Origin: GCA-2737665 sp044344795
Lineage (GTDB): Bacteria > Bacteroidota > Bacteroidia > Palsa-965
Assembly: GCA_044344795.1 (NCBI GenBank)
Contig: JBIJCF010000001.1
Span: 62,001-126,000 of the forward strand
DNA: 64,000 bases
Reading direction: 5' to 3'
The translations under genes and the position numbers were made by a program. The notes beneath the pieces were generated by a model, which saw nothing but the letters and a program-made list of their open reading frames with translations, was not told the DNA's origin and searched no databases. This document shows, piece after piece, positions 16,823-26,217 of this stretch. Numbering within the stretch: position 1 is the first letter of the stretch; every line of letters starts with the position of its first letter.

Positions 16823-16830
16823 CAAAAGTA
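16823..16830 (-). promoter_or_regulatory. Promoter -7 box of the His leader unit
   Basis: TACTTTTG fits TAnnTTTG. It ends seven bases before the leader ATG, so the leader would be translated from a near-leaderless transcript. A TTTT rather than TTTG lies 19 bases further upstream. Confidence 0.6.
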
Positions 16831-16906
16831 GACATTTATTTGAAAATGAAAAATCCACATTTCAGCAACATTGCCTACCTTCAAATTACTTAACCATCCC
16901 TTAATA

Positions 16907-17773
16907 ATGAAAAGCAAAGTCCTCATCCCCATTCTAGGTCTCTTTACCTTAAGTTTCACGCTTAAGACCACCGAAAAAACGGCGTACGCAATTTTCTCTT
17001 CTCAAGGAAAAAAGGCATCGTACCAACAAATTCTTGCGGCCGCGCAATCCGCAGATATCGTGTTCTTCGGAGAACATCACAACAATCCCATTCACCATTG
17101 GCTGCAACTTGAACTCACCAAAGACTTGTTCGCAGTAAAAAAAGACAAGTTGGTGCTTGGCGCAGAAATGTTTGAAGCAGATAACCAACGTGCTCTAAAC
17201 TCTTACCTCGCCGGAACTTTGGATGAAAAGAAACTGAAAGATTCTGTTCGCCTATGGCCCAATTACAAAACAGACTATAAACCATTGGTGGATTTTGCTA
17301 AAACCAATAAGCTTCCATTTATTGCCACTAACGTTCCTCGCAAATATGCCAACATGGTTTACATGAAGGGCAGCGAATCATTAGACTCACTTCCTGCATC
17401 TGAAAAACAATGGATTTGTCCACTCCCTTTTAAGTACGATCCTGAATTAAAATGCTACAAAGAAATTTTTGAAAATGCCAGTGGACACGGTGGACAGAAC
17501 TTACCGAAGTCGCAAGCGTTGAAAGACGCTACTATGGCACATTTCCTGTTACAAAACTGGAAACCGGGACAAACATTTTTACATTTTAATGGCGCCTATC
17601 ATAGCGATAATCACCAAAGCATTGTGTGGTATGTAAAACAGCAAAAGCCCGAACTTAAAATCATTGTCATTTCAGTTGTTGAACAAGACAATATCGATCA
17701 ACTCAACAAAGACGGTCAAGGACTTGGAGACTTTATTATAGCAACTCCTGCTACCTTAACTAAAACGCATTAA
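16907..17773 (+). CDS. ChaN-like heme-binding/iron-regulated family protein (DUF399)
   Basis: 288 residues from ATG 16907, chosen because it starts a hydrophobic export signal (MKSKVLIPILGLFTLSFTL). The family signature VFFGEHHNNPIHHWLQ is near residue 45, followed by LGAEMFEADNQ and a C-terminal FNGAYHSDNHQS. The family includes Campylobacter ChaN, which binds heme, and many lipoproteins of unclear role. Conserved His and Glu residues suggest metal or heme binding. It runs convergent to the ABC-F gene, overlapping by four bases at the stop codons. Confidence 0.82.
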   Translation: MKSKVLIPILGLFTLSFTLKTTEKTAYAIFSSQGKKASYQQILAAAQSADIVFFGEHHNNPIHHWLQLELTKDLFAVKKDKLVLGAEMFEADNQRALNSYLAGTLDEKKLKDSVRLWPNYKTDYKPLVDFAKTNKLPFIATNVPRKYANMVYMKGSESLDSLPASEKQWICPLPFKYDPELKCYKEIFENASGHGGQNLPKSQALKDATMAHFLLQNWKPGQTFLHFNGAYHSDNHQSIVWYVKQQKPELKIIVISVVEQDNIDQLNKDGQGLGDFIIATPATLTKTH

Positions 17774-19707
17774 TTCGAAGCATCAATCTGCTCGTTTAGC
17801 GCAGTCCATTCTTCCATACATTGCTCTAACAGCTTACGTTTCTGATCATATTCAGCGTAAGAAGTTTTGTTATTCATGACTTGCTGGTACTTATCAGGAT
17901 CTGCAAGTTGTTCATCAAACTTCTTGATGAATGCTTCCAATTGAGCGATTTCTTCTTCTTTCTTGGTCAGTTTATTTTTCAACTGACGATTTTCTCTCTC
18001 TCGCTCTTTAGCACCATCATCTGAAGAACTTTTCACCGGCTTTGGTTCTGACTTACTAGCCGCAAAGGGTGAGGTTTTCTTTTCAAGATCACTCAATTCA
18101 TCAATTTTGCGAGAACGTATAAATTCATACACGTCTCCAAGATGTTCCTTCACTTGCCCACCTTTAAACTCGAACACCTTATTCGTAAGTCCTTGTAAAA
18201 AATCACGATCGTGAGAAACGACGATTAACGTACCATCAAAATTCAATAATGCTTGCTTCAACACTTCCTTCGAACGCAAATCAAGGTGATTCGTAGGTTC
18301 GTCCAGAATCAACAAGTTGTGCGGCTTTAACAACAAACGACAAAGTGCCAATCGCGTACGTTCACCACCGGACAACACTTTAACTTTCTTATCCACGGTA
18401 TCGCCGCTAAACAAAAACGAACCTAAAATTCCACGCACTTGTTTTCTCACGTCACCCAGTGCCAACTCATCAATGGTCTCGAATACCGTTTTATCAGGAT
18501 TCATCGTGTCTGCATCATCCTGCGCAAAATAACCCGCGTCCACACTAAATCCTTGCTTCACCTCTCCTGATGTAGTGGCTTCGCCCATGATCATACGAAT
18601 CATTGTAGATTTGCCTTCTCCGTTTCTTCCTACGAACGCGACTTTATCCTCGCGTTCAATCATCACGTCAACCTTGTTCAGAATGCACTTATCATCGTAA
18701 TACTTCACACATTCTGCCGCTTCTACAACTACCTTTCCGGAACGCGGAGCGGGAGGAAATCGAAAACGAATCGATGAATTATCCTCATCGTCAATTTCGA
18801 TAATCTCCATACGATCCAGCTTCTTGATCAACGACTGCGCAAATGATGCCTTACTCGACTTCGCACGAAACTGATCAATCAATCGTTCTGTCTTTTCAAT
18901 TTCACGTTGCTGATTTTTAGCAGCTGCTAATTGCGTTTCACGTCGCTCTTTTCGCAGCACCAAATACTTGGAATAATTCGCCCGATAGTCGTGAAGCTTT
19001 CCTAATGATATTTCAATAGTACGAGTGGTGATATTATCCAGAAATGCTTTATCGTGCGAAACAAGTATTACTGAACCCTCATACGTTTTCAAGAATTCTT
19101 CCAACCATTGAATAGATTCAATATCCAAGTGGTTCGTTGGTTCGTCCAGAAGCAATGCATTCGGACGACGCAATAGAATTTTAGCCAGCTCTACACGCAT
19201 CCTCCATCCTCCGCTAAACTCATCCATCAAACGATGCATATCGTTATGCGAAAACCCAAGTCCGCGCAACACCTGCTCTACTTCTCCTTCAATAGCATGA
19301 CCACCCAATACTACGATTCGTTCGTTAGCATCATTCAACTGGTTAATCAAATCCATGTACGAATCTGTTTCATAATCCGTACGCACAGTAAGTTGTTCCG
19401 TGATATATTCGATCTTACGCTCTAATTCTTTCAATTCCTGAAACGCCGTAGAAGCTTCATCAAAAACGGTTTTCCCGAGATTATGAGCCATATCCTGGGC
19501 CAAATAACCAATGGTATAGCCCGATGGCATGGAAATATCACCGGTATCAGGTCGCTGATAACCCGCAATAATTTTTAACAATGTTGATTTACCGGCACCG
19601 TTTTTACCCGCAAGACCAATACGATCGCGGGCTCCAACCATAAATGAAATGTTGTCGTATAGCGTGAATCCGCCAAATGCGACTGTAAGATTACTAACTG
19701 AAATCAT
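17770..19707 (-). CDS. ABC-F family ATPase (Uup/EttA-like translation factor)
   Basis: 645 residues with two ATP-binding domains and no membrane segment. First domain: Walker A GKNGAGKSTLL, signature FSGGWRMRVELAK, Walker B LLLDEPTNHLD. Second domain: Walker A GRNGEGKSTMI, signature LSGGERTRLALC, Walker B LILDEPTNHLD. A basic linker of about 80 residues joins them and a C-terminal coiled coil (from about residue 565) follows, the arrangement of Uup and YdiF rather than of EttA. ABC-F proteins act on the ribosome. ATG 19707 is chosen because TACCTTTG lies seven bases upstream and the homologous start is MISVSNL. Confidence 0.93.
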   Translation of the reverse strand: MISVSNLTVAFGGFTLYDNISFMVGARDRIGLAGKNGAGKSTLLKIIAGYQRPDTGDISMPSGYTIGYLAQDMAHNLGKTVFDEASTAFQELKELERKIEYITEQLTVRTDYETDSYMDLINQLNDANERIVVLGGHAIEGEVEQVLRGLGFSHNDMHRLMDEFSGGWRMRVELAKILLRRPNALLLDEPTNHLDIESIQWLEEFLKTYEGSVILVSHDKAFLDNITTRTIEISLGKLHDYRANYSKYLVLRKERRETQLAAAKNQQREIEKTERLIDQFRAKSSKASFAQSLIKKLDRMEIIEIDDEDNSSIRFRFPPAPRSGKVVVEAAECVKYYDDKCILNKVDVMIEREDKVAFVGRNGEGKSTMIRMIMGEATTSGEVKQGFSVDAGYFAQDDADTMNPDKTVFETIDELALGDVRKQVRGILGSFLFSGDTVDKKVKVLSGGERTRLALCRLLLKPHNLLILDEPTNHLDLRSKEVLKQALLNFDGTLIVVSHDRDFLQGLTNKVFEFKGGQVKEHLGDVYEFIRSRKIDELSDLEKKTSPFAASKSEPKPVKSSSDDGAKERERENRQLKNKLTKKEEEIAQLEAFIKKFDEQLADPDKYQQVMNNKTSYAEYDQKRKLLEQCMEEWTALNEQIDASN

Positions 19708-19714
19708 GAGGGTG

Positions 19715-19722
19715 CAAAGGTA
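19715..19722 (-). promoter_or_regulatory. Promoter -7 box of the ABC-F gene
   Basis: TACCTTTG, an exact match to TAnnTTTG, ends seven bases before the ATG at 19707. No good TTTG at 19 bases was found. Confidence 0.5.
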
Positions 19723-19777
19723 CACAGGAAATCCCTCCAACCATCAATAACAAAGGCATTTCACTAACTTTACCGTA

Positions 19778-20923
19778 ATGAAAATTAAAAATCCGATTGT
19801 TTTAATTCTTGCTTTAGCCGCGATAGGTGCGTTGATGTGGATATTCCGTAATGTAATACTCTACATCATTATTGCAGCATTGCTTACTATCATTACGCGA
19901 CCCCTTGAACTAAAACTGGAAAAACTCAGGATTGCGAAGAAAAAAATTCCTCGTGGAATCCGCGCATTGGCAATATTATTGGGAATCTACATCATTATTG
20001 GGGCCATCATCTCCATTTTTATTCCAATGATTTTAACGGAAATCAATTACCTCGCTAATGTTGACCAACAGCAACTCATGGTTACACTCAAAGAACCCAT
20101 CGATCAACTTCACAGTTTATTTGCGGATTTCAGACAAACTAGCGGCGACACACGAACATTTAATCAATTTGTTCAGGACTCTTTCGCTAACTTCTTTGGC
20201 ATGACACAAATTTCTGTAGTCGCCACAACTGCAATGAATACCGTAATCAGTTTGATCTCTGCATTCTTTATCATTTCCTTCTTTACTTTTTTTATGTTAA
20301 AAGACGGAACCGTAATTTATGAAACCTTGCTATTAGCGATCCCTGTAAAACATCGCCAAAAAGCGCAAAACATTCTGGATGATACAACTACCATGCTCAA
20401 CAAATACTTTACCGCTATATTAATAGACATCATTGTGGTTAGTATTCTAATAAGCATAGGAATGTCTATTCTCGGAATTCACAATGCAATTACAATCGGA
20501 ATCCTTGCAGGAATCTTAAACGTGATTCCTTATGTGGGTCCGCTGATCGGTGCGGTAGTTGCAATGATCATTGGGATTTCTACCAACTTGCACCTCGAAT
20601 TTTATTCAGGATTATTGCCACTTGCAGGTAAAACCGGATTGGTTTTTTTAATAGTTAACAGCATTGATGCTTTTTTACTTCAGCCATACATTTTCAGCAA
20701 CTCGGTTAAAGCACATCCTATTGAAATTTTCACCGTTATCTTGCTAGGAGCAACAATAGCCGGAATACCGGGAATGATTGCTGCTGTTCCGGTTTATACC
20801 GTGCTTCGAATTGTTGCCAAAGAATTTTTAAGTCACTATCACTTCATTAAAAAATTGACGGACGACCTGGATGAAGCTACTGAGCCCGAAGTGCGGCGCG
20901 ACAAAAACTATCCTGAATTATGA
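19778..20923 (+). CDS. AI-2E family transporter
   Basis: 381-residue integral membrane protein with about seven to eight hydrophobic segments: two near the N-terminus, a soluble region at about 90-145, a pair at about 150-180, and four in 205-350. Conserved family segments include GIHNAITIGILAGILNVIPY and VGPLIGAVVA. The family (UPF0118) includes Na+/H+ antiporters and candidate autoinducer-2 exporters, so the substrate cannot be given. It overlaps the next gene by four bases and TAACTTTA lies five bases before its start. Confidence 0.88.
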   Translation: MKIKNPIVLILALAAIGALMWIFRNVILYIIIAALLTIITRPLELKLEKLRIAKKKIPRGIRALAILLGIYIIIGAIISIFIPMILTEINYLANVDQQQLMVTLKEPIDQLHSLFADFRQTSGDTRTFNQFVQDSFANFFGMTQISVVATTAMNTVISLISAFFIISFFTFFMLKDGTVIYETLLLAIPVKHRQKAQNILDDTTTMLNKYFTAILIDIIVVSILISIGMSILGIHNAITIGILAGILNVIPYVGPLIGAVVAMIIGISTNLHLEFYSGLLPLAGKTGLVFLIVNSIDAFLLQPYIFSNSVKAHPIEIFTVILLGATIAGIPGMIAAVPVYTVLRIVAKEFLSHYHFIKKLTDDLDEATEPEVRRDKNYPEL

Positions 20924-21585
20924 GCATTTCCAAAAACACGCTATCGTTTTTATCAAAATTAAAACAGCATAACAACAAAGTTTGGTTTGATGAAAACAGA
21001 AGTTCTTACGTTGAAGCAAAAACAGACATCATCCATTTTGTTGATGCGTTATTACCACAATTGCGCAAATTCGACAAACAAATAGAACCGGAATTATCTG
21101 CAGATAAATGTGTTTTCCGAATCTTTAGAGATGTACGATTCTCTGCTAACAAAACGCCATATAAATCGAACATGGGAGCTGCAATAAATCCGGGCGGAAA
21201 AAAAGCCGCGGTGCCCGGGTATTACGTGCATATCGAGCCGGGCAATTCTTTCGTAGCCGGAGGTAGTTATTTGCCCCAAGCTGATGACCTTGCAAAATAT
21301 CGTCAGGAGATTGATTACAATTTTGATGAGTTTAACGCCATTCTCCAAAACAAAACTTTCAAAAAGTGCTTTGGCAATTTAGATCCTGAACATAAACTCG
21401 CCCGACCACCTAAAGGATATACTGCTGACAATCCCGCGATAGATTACTTGAAATTAAAATCCTTTATCGCGTTTAGAAATTTTACAGACAAGGAAGTAAC
21501 GGCGCCGGACTTCGACAAACAAGTTGTTGCAACGTGCAATGCCATGTTTCCGCTAATGCAATTTTTACGACGATCGCTGGATTAA
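20920..21585 (+). CDS. DUF2461 family protein
   Basis: 221 residues matching the DUF2461/TIGR02453 family: FLSKLKQHNNKVWFDENR at the start, FRIFRDVRFSANKTPYKSN in the middle and GGSYLPQADDLAKYRQEI. Soluble, function unknown in any organism as far as I know. It is translated with the AI-2E gene (ATGA overlap) and its stop overlaps that of the convergent third gldN gene by four bases. Confidence 0.88.
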   Translation: MSISKNTLSFLSKLKQHNNKVWFDENRSSYVEAKTDIIHFVDALLPQLRKFDKQIEPELSADKCVFRIFRDVRFSANKTPYKSNMGAAINPGGKKAAVPGYYVHIEPGNSFVAGGSYLPQADDLAKYRQEIDYNFDEFNAILQNKTFKKCFGNLDPEHKLARPPKGYTADNPAIDYLKLKSFIAFRNFTDKEVTAPDFDKQVVATCNAMFPLMQFLRRSLD

Positions 21586-22511
21586 AAATGCCACAGATCG
21601 TGCTCAAAGTTCATGATGTTTTCTTTGATCGCTTCCGACTCCAATAAAGCATCTAGACCCGTTAAATAAGAAGAAGCACTTCTGTCATAAACATTCGATT
21701 GCTTGTGAATATAACTGGCGAAAAAACGCTTCGTGAAAATATCATCGTAGCTTAAACGTTGCGCGAAATTTTGCCCGATGTACACTTCATGACGAACCAG
21801 TACCGGACGCAGTTGCGGAAAGTAAATCCAGAATAGTGGACGATAACCGATGGCTTCGCCGGTGTTCGGATCTTTCTTCGCAACCAATGGACAAATTCCA
21901 AGTATGCGCACATCCATAACCGAACGCTGCTTATCAAAAAACCAGTCTTCCTTAATCCAATAGGCCAACACATCCGACGACTGAATTTCAGTAATAATAG
22001 TATCGCGACGATATGTTCCCGGATTAAACGGATCTTCCACATCCACCACATCTTTACTAATAAGTAAATTACTGACTTGCTCCGGCGTCATCTTTACTTT
22101 AAACTCATCATCCAGCACCGGATTATCAAATGCTGTAACGCATCCTCCCAACACAGAACCTTTGATGATATCAAACAAACTCATCAATCCTCCGTTAGGC
22201 ACTTCCGGATAATAATAAGGATGATTCATTTTCTCGCGCAGATCGAGTGTTCTCCAAATTCGTTGCGCCCACATCACATCGGCTTCGCGCACGTACGGAT
22301 ATGGAACCGGCTTACGCATTTTTGTTGCTCCGTGCGATTCCGGACCGATAATTAAACCGTTGTCCACCGCAACGCATGGATTCTGCGCAGACACTTGAAC
22401 TGCAAAAAACAATGCGATAAAAAACAGCAACACCTTAATTGCTACTGATAGTTCCGTGTAAACCACTGCAACCGTGCGTGCCGTGCGTTTGGAATGTACA
22501 TACATCTTCAT
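21582..22511 (-). CDS. Third GldN-type protein (divergent GldN/GldO paralogue)
   Basis: 309-residue paralogue of GldN, the periplasmic ring protein of the type IX machine that works with GldK. The ATG at 22511 has AAAGGAG six bases upstream. An N-terminal hydrophobic signal ends at VQVSAQ. Shared blocks: YVREADVMWAQRIWRTLDLR, DDEFKVKM, KEDWFFDKQRSVMDVRILG, SNVYDR, GLDALLE, and the ending EHDLWHF. It differs from the other two by a longer N-terminus, a Cys-containing insert after the signal (NPCVAVDN), and TKMRKP in place of TRTRKP. It is the most diverged of the three copies and lies beyond a terminator. Confidence 0.9.
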   Translation of the reverse strand: MKMYVHSKRTARTVAVVYTELSVAIKVLLFFIALFFAVQVSAQNPCVAVDNGLIIGPESHGATKMRKPVPYPYVREADVMWAQRIWRTLDLREKMNHPYYYPEVPNGGLMSLFDIIKGSVLGGCVTAFDNPVLDDEFKVKMTPEQVSNLLISKDVVDVEDPFNPGTYRRDTIITEIQSSDVLAYWIKEDWFFDKQRSVMDVRILGICPLVAKKDPNTGEAIGYRPLFWIYFPQLRPVLVRHEVYIGQNFAQRLSYDDIFTKRFFASYIHKQSNVYDRSASSYLTGLDALLESEAIKENIMNFEHDLWHF

Positions 22512-22613
22512 CGTGAACTCCTTTCAATTGGATTATATAAAACAGATGTAAATGTTGTTCCATAGATTACTTTACTAACGTAAATATTCATTCAAATAGT
22601 ATGCCGTTAAAAA

Positions 22614-22638
22614 CGGAGCCACCGTTACGATGGCTCCG
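22614..22638 (-). terminator. Terminator after second gldN-type gene
   Basis: Stem CGGAGCCA/TGGCTCCG with a short inner helix, followed by TTTTT in the minus-strand direction, just after the stop codon at 22656. Confidence 0.75.
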
Positions 22639-22655
22639 CTCGCAAAAGACACGAC

Positions 22656-23543
22656 TTAAAAATGCCACATGTCGTGTTCAGTCTTAAAAATATCTTCCTT
22701 CACGCGATCCGCTTCCAGCAAGGCATCCAGCCCCGGCGCATACGATTCAATCGTGCGATCATACACGTTGCTTTCTTTACGCACATAACTGCCAAACATT
22801 CTTTTATGAAACACATCATCAAACGATAAACGTTGTGCATCATTCTTGGTATTGAATACCTCATGACGTGCAAACAAATCGCGACATGAAGGAAAATACA
22901 ACCAGAATAGCGGCTTGTATCCGATAACTTCACCATTCGCATCGGTCTTCTCCTGAAGCGGACAAATACCGATAATTCTGACGTCCATTACAGAACGCTG
23001 ACGATCCCAGAACCAATCTTCTTTCACCCAATACTGTTTAATCATATTAGCAGTTAAGCTGTATTGAATTGGCGCCAGAATCATGTTATCCGGATTGTAC
23101 GGATCTGCAACCATATTTGTTGAATCGTACCACGTGAAGAGCTGTGCAACTTGTGCTGCGGTCATTCGCACCTTGAATTCATCATCAAAAACAGGATTGT
23201 CGTAAGCATAAATAGAACCTTCAATTAACCCTTTCTTGATGACGTCAAATAAACTTAAACGTGCGTTGGTAGGAGTTTCCGGGAAGTATAATGGATGATT
23301 AAACTTCTCGCGTAAATCAATCGTTCTCCAGACGCGCTTCGACCACATAATATCAGCCTCGCGTTCATGCACATATTTAATCGGTTTACGTGTGCGCGTA
23401 TTTTCTTTTACATAAAATGTTTCACCGTAATCCGGCTGACCGAACAATTGTCCTGATGCGAGAAACAGGATCAATCCGAAGGTTAGAATTACAATTACGT
23501 GAACCGGGTTCTTGTCGTGCTGATTTGATCGTTGATTGTACAT
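22656..23543 (-). CDS. Second GldN-type protein (GldN/GldO paralogue)
   Basis: 295 residues. ATG 23543 follows AAAGGAG at six bases. The N-terminal segment MYNQRSNQHDKNP precedes the hydrophobic signal, which ends at GQLFGQ. Shared with the canonical copy: KENTRTRKPI, KRVWRTIDLREKFNHPLY, DDEFKVRM, KEDWFWDRQRSVMDVRIIG, SNVYDR, and the ending GLDALLEADRVKEDIF...HDMWHF. Two hairpin terminators separate it from the canonical gldN, and another one separates it from the third copy, so each copy may have its own transcript. F. johnsoniae has a two-copy gldN/gldO pair with overlapping roles; three copies are unusual. Confidence 0.9.
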   Translation of the reverse strand: MYNQRSNQHDKNPVHVIVILTFGLILFLASGQLFGQPDYGETFYVKENTRTRKPIKYVHEREADIMWSKRVWRTIDLREKFNHPLYFPETPTNARLSLFDVIKKGLIEGSIYAYDNPVFDDEFKVRMTAAQVAQLFTWYDSTNMVADPYNPDNMILAPIQYSLTANMIKQYWVKEDWFWDRQRSVMDVRIIGICPLQEKTDANGEVIGYKPLFWLYFPSCRDLFARHEVFNTKNDAQRLSFDDVFHKRMFGSYVRKESNVYDRTIESYAPGLDALLEADRVKEDIFKTEHDMWHF

Positions 23544-23593
23544 ACTATGCTCCTTTCTTATTTGTGAACTTTAGAAGCATATACCTCAACAAA

Positions 23594-23623
23594 AAAAAAG
23601 TCACTCTTTCGAATGACTTTTTT
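23594..23623 (-). terminator. Terminator-like hairpin between first and second gldN-type genes (distal)
   Basis: Stem AAAAAGTCA/TGACTTTTT with about ten bases between the arms, followed by T bases in the minus-strand direction. It follows the stronger hairpin at 23631-23658. Confidence 0.7.
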
Positions 23624-23630
23624 ATAAAAA

Positions 23631-23658
23631 TAAAATCCCGCCTTTCAGCGGGATTTTA
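23631..23658 (-). terminator. Terminator after the canonical gldN
   Basis: Eleven-bp perfect stem (TAAAATCCCGC / GCGGGATTTTA) with a six-base loop, nine bases after the gldN stop codon and followed by a T-rich tract. Confidence 0.85.
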
Positions 23659-23666
23659 TATATGAA

Positions 23667-24527
23667 TTAGAAGTGCCACAAATCGTGTTCCATCTTAAAG
23701 ATGTCATCTTTTACGCGATCAGCTTCCAGTAATGCATCCAAGCCCGTGTAATATGCAGGAATTGTACGATCATAAACGTTACTTTCTTTGTGAATGTAAC
23801 TTTGGAACATACGCTTCCAAAAAGTATCATCCAATGAACGACGCTCTGCATCATTCTTCATGTTATACACTTCAGCTTTAGCAAAAACCGGGCGACACTG
23901 TGGGAAATACACCCAAAACAAAGGCAAAAATCCAACCACTTCACCGGTTGAAGGATCAGCTTTTTCACGCAAAGGACATAAACCCAAAATACGTACGTCC
24001 ATTACAGAACGCTGCTTATCAAAGAACCAATCTTCCTTAATCCAATACGCCTTTACAGAGTTAGAGTTAAGATCGATACGGATAGGAGAAATAATAAATG
24101 TTCCAGGATTGTTAGGATCTTCTACCTGATTGGTAGAATCCCACTGCGTAAACATCCCTTCTACCTGAACCTTTGACATTTTCACCTTGAATTCGTCATC
24201 CAATACAGGATTATCGAAAGCGGTAATTTCACCGGTTAATAATGCATCCTTTATCACATCAAACAAAGAACGACGATCATTGATACGCGTTTCCGGATAA
24301 TACAACGGATGATTAAACTTCTCGCGCAAGTCGATAGTTCTCCACACACGTTTCGACCACAGGACGTCCGCTTCACGAAGATGCGTGTACGGAATTGGCT
24401 TACGCGTACGTGTATTCTCCTTCATGTACACCTGATCCGGAAAATTCGGATCGAGTACCTGTGCGTCAGCAGCACTGCAAATAAGCAGTACAAATGCTGC
24501 AATCAGAATACTTTTGATCGTTTTCAT
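23667..24527 (-). CDS. gldN: GldN, type IX secretion ring protein
   Basis: 286 residues with a signal peptide (MKTIKSILIAAFVLLICSAA... ADAQ). This copy follows gldM by 23 bases and keeps the standard block order: KENTRTRKPIPYTHLREADV, KRVWRTIDLREKFNHPLYYP, DDEFKVKM, KEDWFFDKQRSVMDVRILG, SNVYDRT, and EHDLWHF at the end. GldN forms the periplasmic ring with lipoprotein GldK under the outer membrane. It has GGGAGG eight bases before its ATG. Position next to gldM marks it as the canonical copy; the two paralogues follow downstream. Confidence 0.95.
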   Translation of the reverse strand: MKTIKSILIAAFVLLICSAADAQVLDPNFPDQVYMKENTRTRKPIPYTHLREADVLWSKRVWRTIDLREKFNHPLYYPETRINDRRSLFDVIKDALLTGEITAFDNPVLDDEFKVKMSKVQVEGMFTQWDSTNQVEDPNNPGTFIISPIRIDLNSNSVKAYWIKEDWFFDKQRSVMDVRILGLCPLREKADPSTGEVVGFLPLFWVYFPQCRPVFAKAEVYNMKNDAERRSLDDTFWKRMFQSYIHKESNVYDRTIPAYYTGLDALLEADRVKDDIFKMEHDLWHF

Positions 24528-24550
24528 TTGTAGTTCCTCCCTTGTAGTTG

Positions 24551-26170
24551 TTATTTCACTTTGATATTAACACCCGGAATCTTACGGAGTGATCCGTCTG
24601 GCCCCTGAACAGTTACCTGCTCAAAAAATACTTTGTTACCCGGCTTAACACCTTGTAACAACGATTTCATATCGCCGGTTAACGCAGGACCTGAGCCCTT
24701 CTTTTCCACGAATGCACCGTTAACGTTCATTGACATCACAAATGATACCACTTTGAACGAAAGGTCGAAATCGAAGTTTTCCATACGAGCAAATACACCA
24801 CTCTGGCCTAACAATTCTGCTTTCGTCATCTGTCCATCGCCCTTAATGTTACCGACATAGGCAACCGGATCAGGAACACGCTTAACACGGAACTTAAAAG
24901 ACCCCATTGGTTTATTTACACCGTTTAATTTTGCACCAACATTAATTGTCGCTTCTGTTCCACCTGTAACACGAACAATATAACTTCCGGGCTTTCCTGC
25001 GGGGCTCATAGAACCACCACTAAGGCTAGGCTGTAAATCTGAAGGAGCAACACCTGCAGCAGATATGCTGATAGGATTGTCTACTCCGATGTAGAACACG
25101 TTCATTTTTTCCAAGAATACCGCAGCAGACGGAGCAGCAACGATATACTCTGATTTGAAAGGATAAGACTCATAAGAGTTATCCGGCTTCTTAACTCGGA
25201 TCAACCCTGACCACTTTTGCAAACCAACAGCTGTTGCAGGAACTTCATAAGTTCCAATACCGCGGTTAACTTTTACCGAAGTAGAGTCAATTGGTCCTTT
25301 AGGCGCTTTTGTCACAGAGTCATAGTCACACAACCAGATCTGAGGATCTTGTGTAGTGCTGAAAGCTGCAACGAATAGATCCGCACGATACTTATCACCT
25401 GACAATACATAAGAAGTTGGTGCTACAACTTTTGCTGCAAGTGTATCGAACTTAAAGTCGTTCTTAGATACAGAAGACAACAATTCTGCAACAACATCAC
25501 CTTCAGCGTTCTTAACGTTAATCTGAAGACGCGTCAAGTTTGCTAACATCGCAGTGATAGGCATGTGATAGAAGTTATACCATTCCCATGACACCATTTT
25601 TTCATTGTCCTTGGAGTATTGGTCTTTAGTATCAAGAGTTGACAGGTTGTTTTTCAACTTCTCCTTTTGATCAGGAGCTAATTGATCTTCCAAAAACTTC
25701 TTATACTTCGCCATCTCAGCCTTCAGATCTTTTGCTTTTCCTGTAACATTCGCCGGATCTTCACCGATCATGTAGTTTGTTGGAATATCATAATCATCCG
25801 GCTTAGCAATGAAAATTGATTGCATAGTATCGCCGATCTTTTTATCAGGCAATCCTTCTACGTTCATTTTCAATTCCGCCTTCAGATTTTGAATAAAATC
25901 AAACAGTTTCTTTGATTCAGCTTTAATTTTCATCGCTTTGTCAAAGAAAGGTCCGGCCTTTTTCTCGTCATTGAGTTTAGCCAGATCAAATTGCGAATAC
26001 AATACACCATTCTTATTCTCGATACCCTTGTTGGTTTGAATCAAACCGGATTCGATTACAATGAATGAGGTGATAATCTCTTTGGACACGTTCAACGCCA
26101 AAAGTGCGGTGAGTACCAAGTACATCATACCAATCATCTTTTGACGCGGACTCTGTTTACCTCCAGCCAT
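24551..26170 (-). CDS. gldM: GldM, type IX secretion motor/periplasmic shaft protein
   Basis: 539 residues. One transmembrane helix at about 13-33 (MIGMMYLVLTALLALNVSKE) with the conserved Arg/Lys-flanked start (GGKQSPRQKMIGMMY), then a long periplasmic region with an N-terminal helical domain and several beta domains (D2-D4), ending IPGVNIKVK. GldM pairs with GldL as the proton-driven motor that crosses the inner membrane and reaches the GldKN ring. AAGGAG is found ten bases before its ATG. Length is close to F. johnsoniae GldM. Confidence 0.96.
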   Translation of the reverse strand: MAGGKQSPRQKMIGMMYLVLTALLALNVSKEIITSFIVIESGLIQTNKGIENKNGVLYSQFDLAKLNDEKKAGPFFDKAMKIKAESKKLFDFIQNLKAELKMNVEGLPDKKIGDTMQSIFIAKPDDYDIPTNYMIGEDPANVTGKAKDLKAEMAKYKKFLEDQLAPDQKEKLKNNLSTLDTKDQYSKDNEKMVSWEWYNFYHMPITAMLANLTRLQINVKNAEGDVVAELLSSVSKNDFKFDTLAAKVVAPTSYVLSGDKYRADLFVAAFSTTQDPQIWLCDYDSVTKAPKGPIDSTSVKVNRGIGTYEVPATAVGLQKWSGLIRVKKPDNSYESYPFKSEYIVAAPSAAVFLEKMNVFYIGVDNPISISAAGVAPSDLQPSLSGGSMSPAGKPGSYIVRVTGGTEATINVGAKLNGVNKPMGSFKFRVKRVPDPVAYVGNIKGDGQMTKAELLGQSGVFARMENFDFDLSFKVVSFVMSMNVNGAFVEKKGSGPALTGDMKSLLQGVKPGNKVFFEQVTVQGPDGSLRKIPGVNIKVK

Positions 26171-26217
26171 TTTCTATAGTCTCCTTATAGGTTCTTAGTA
26201 ATAAATAAACAGATCAA

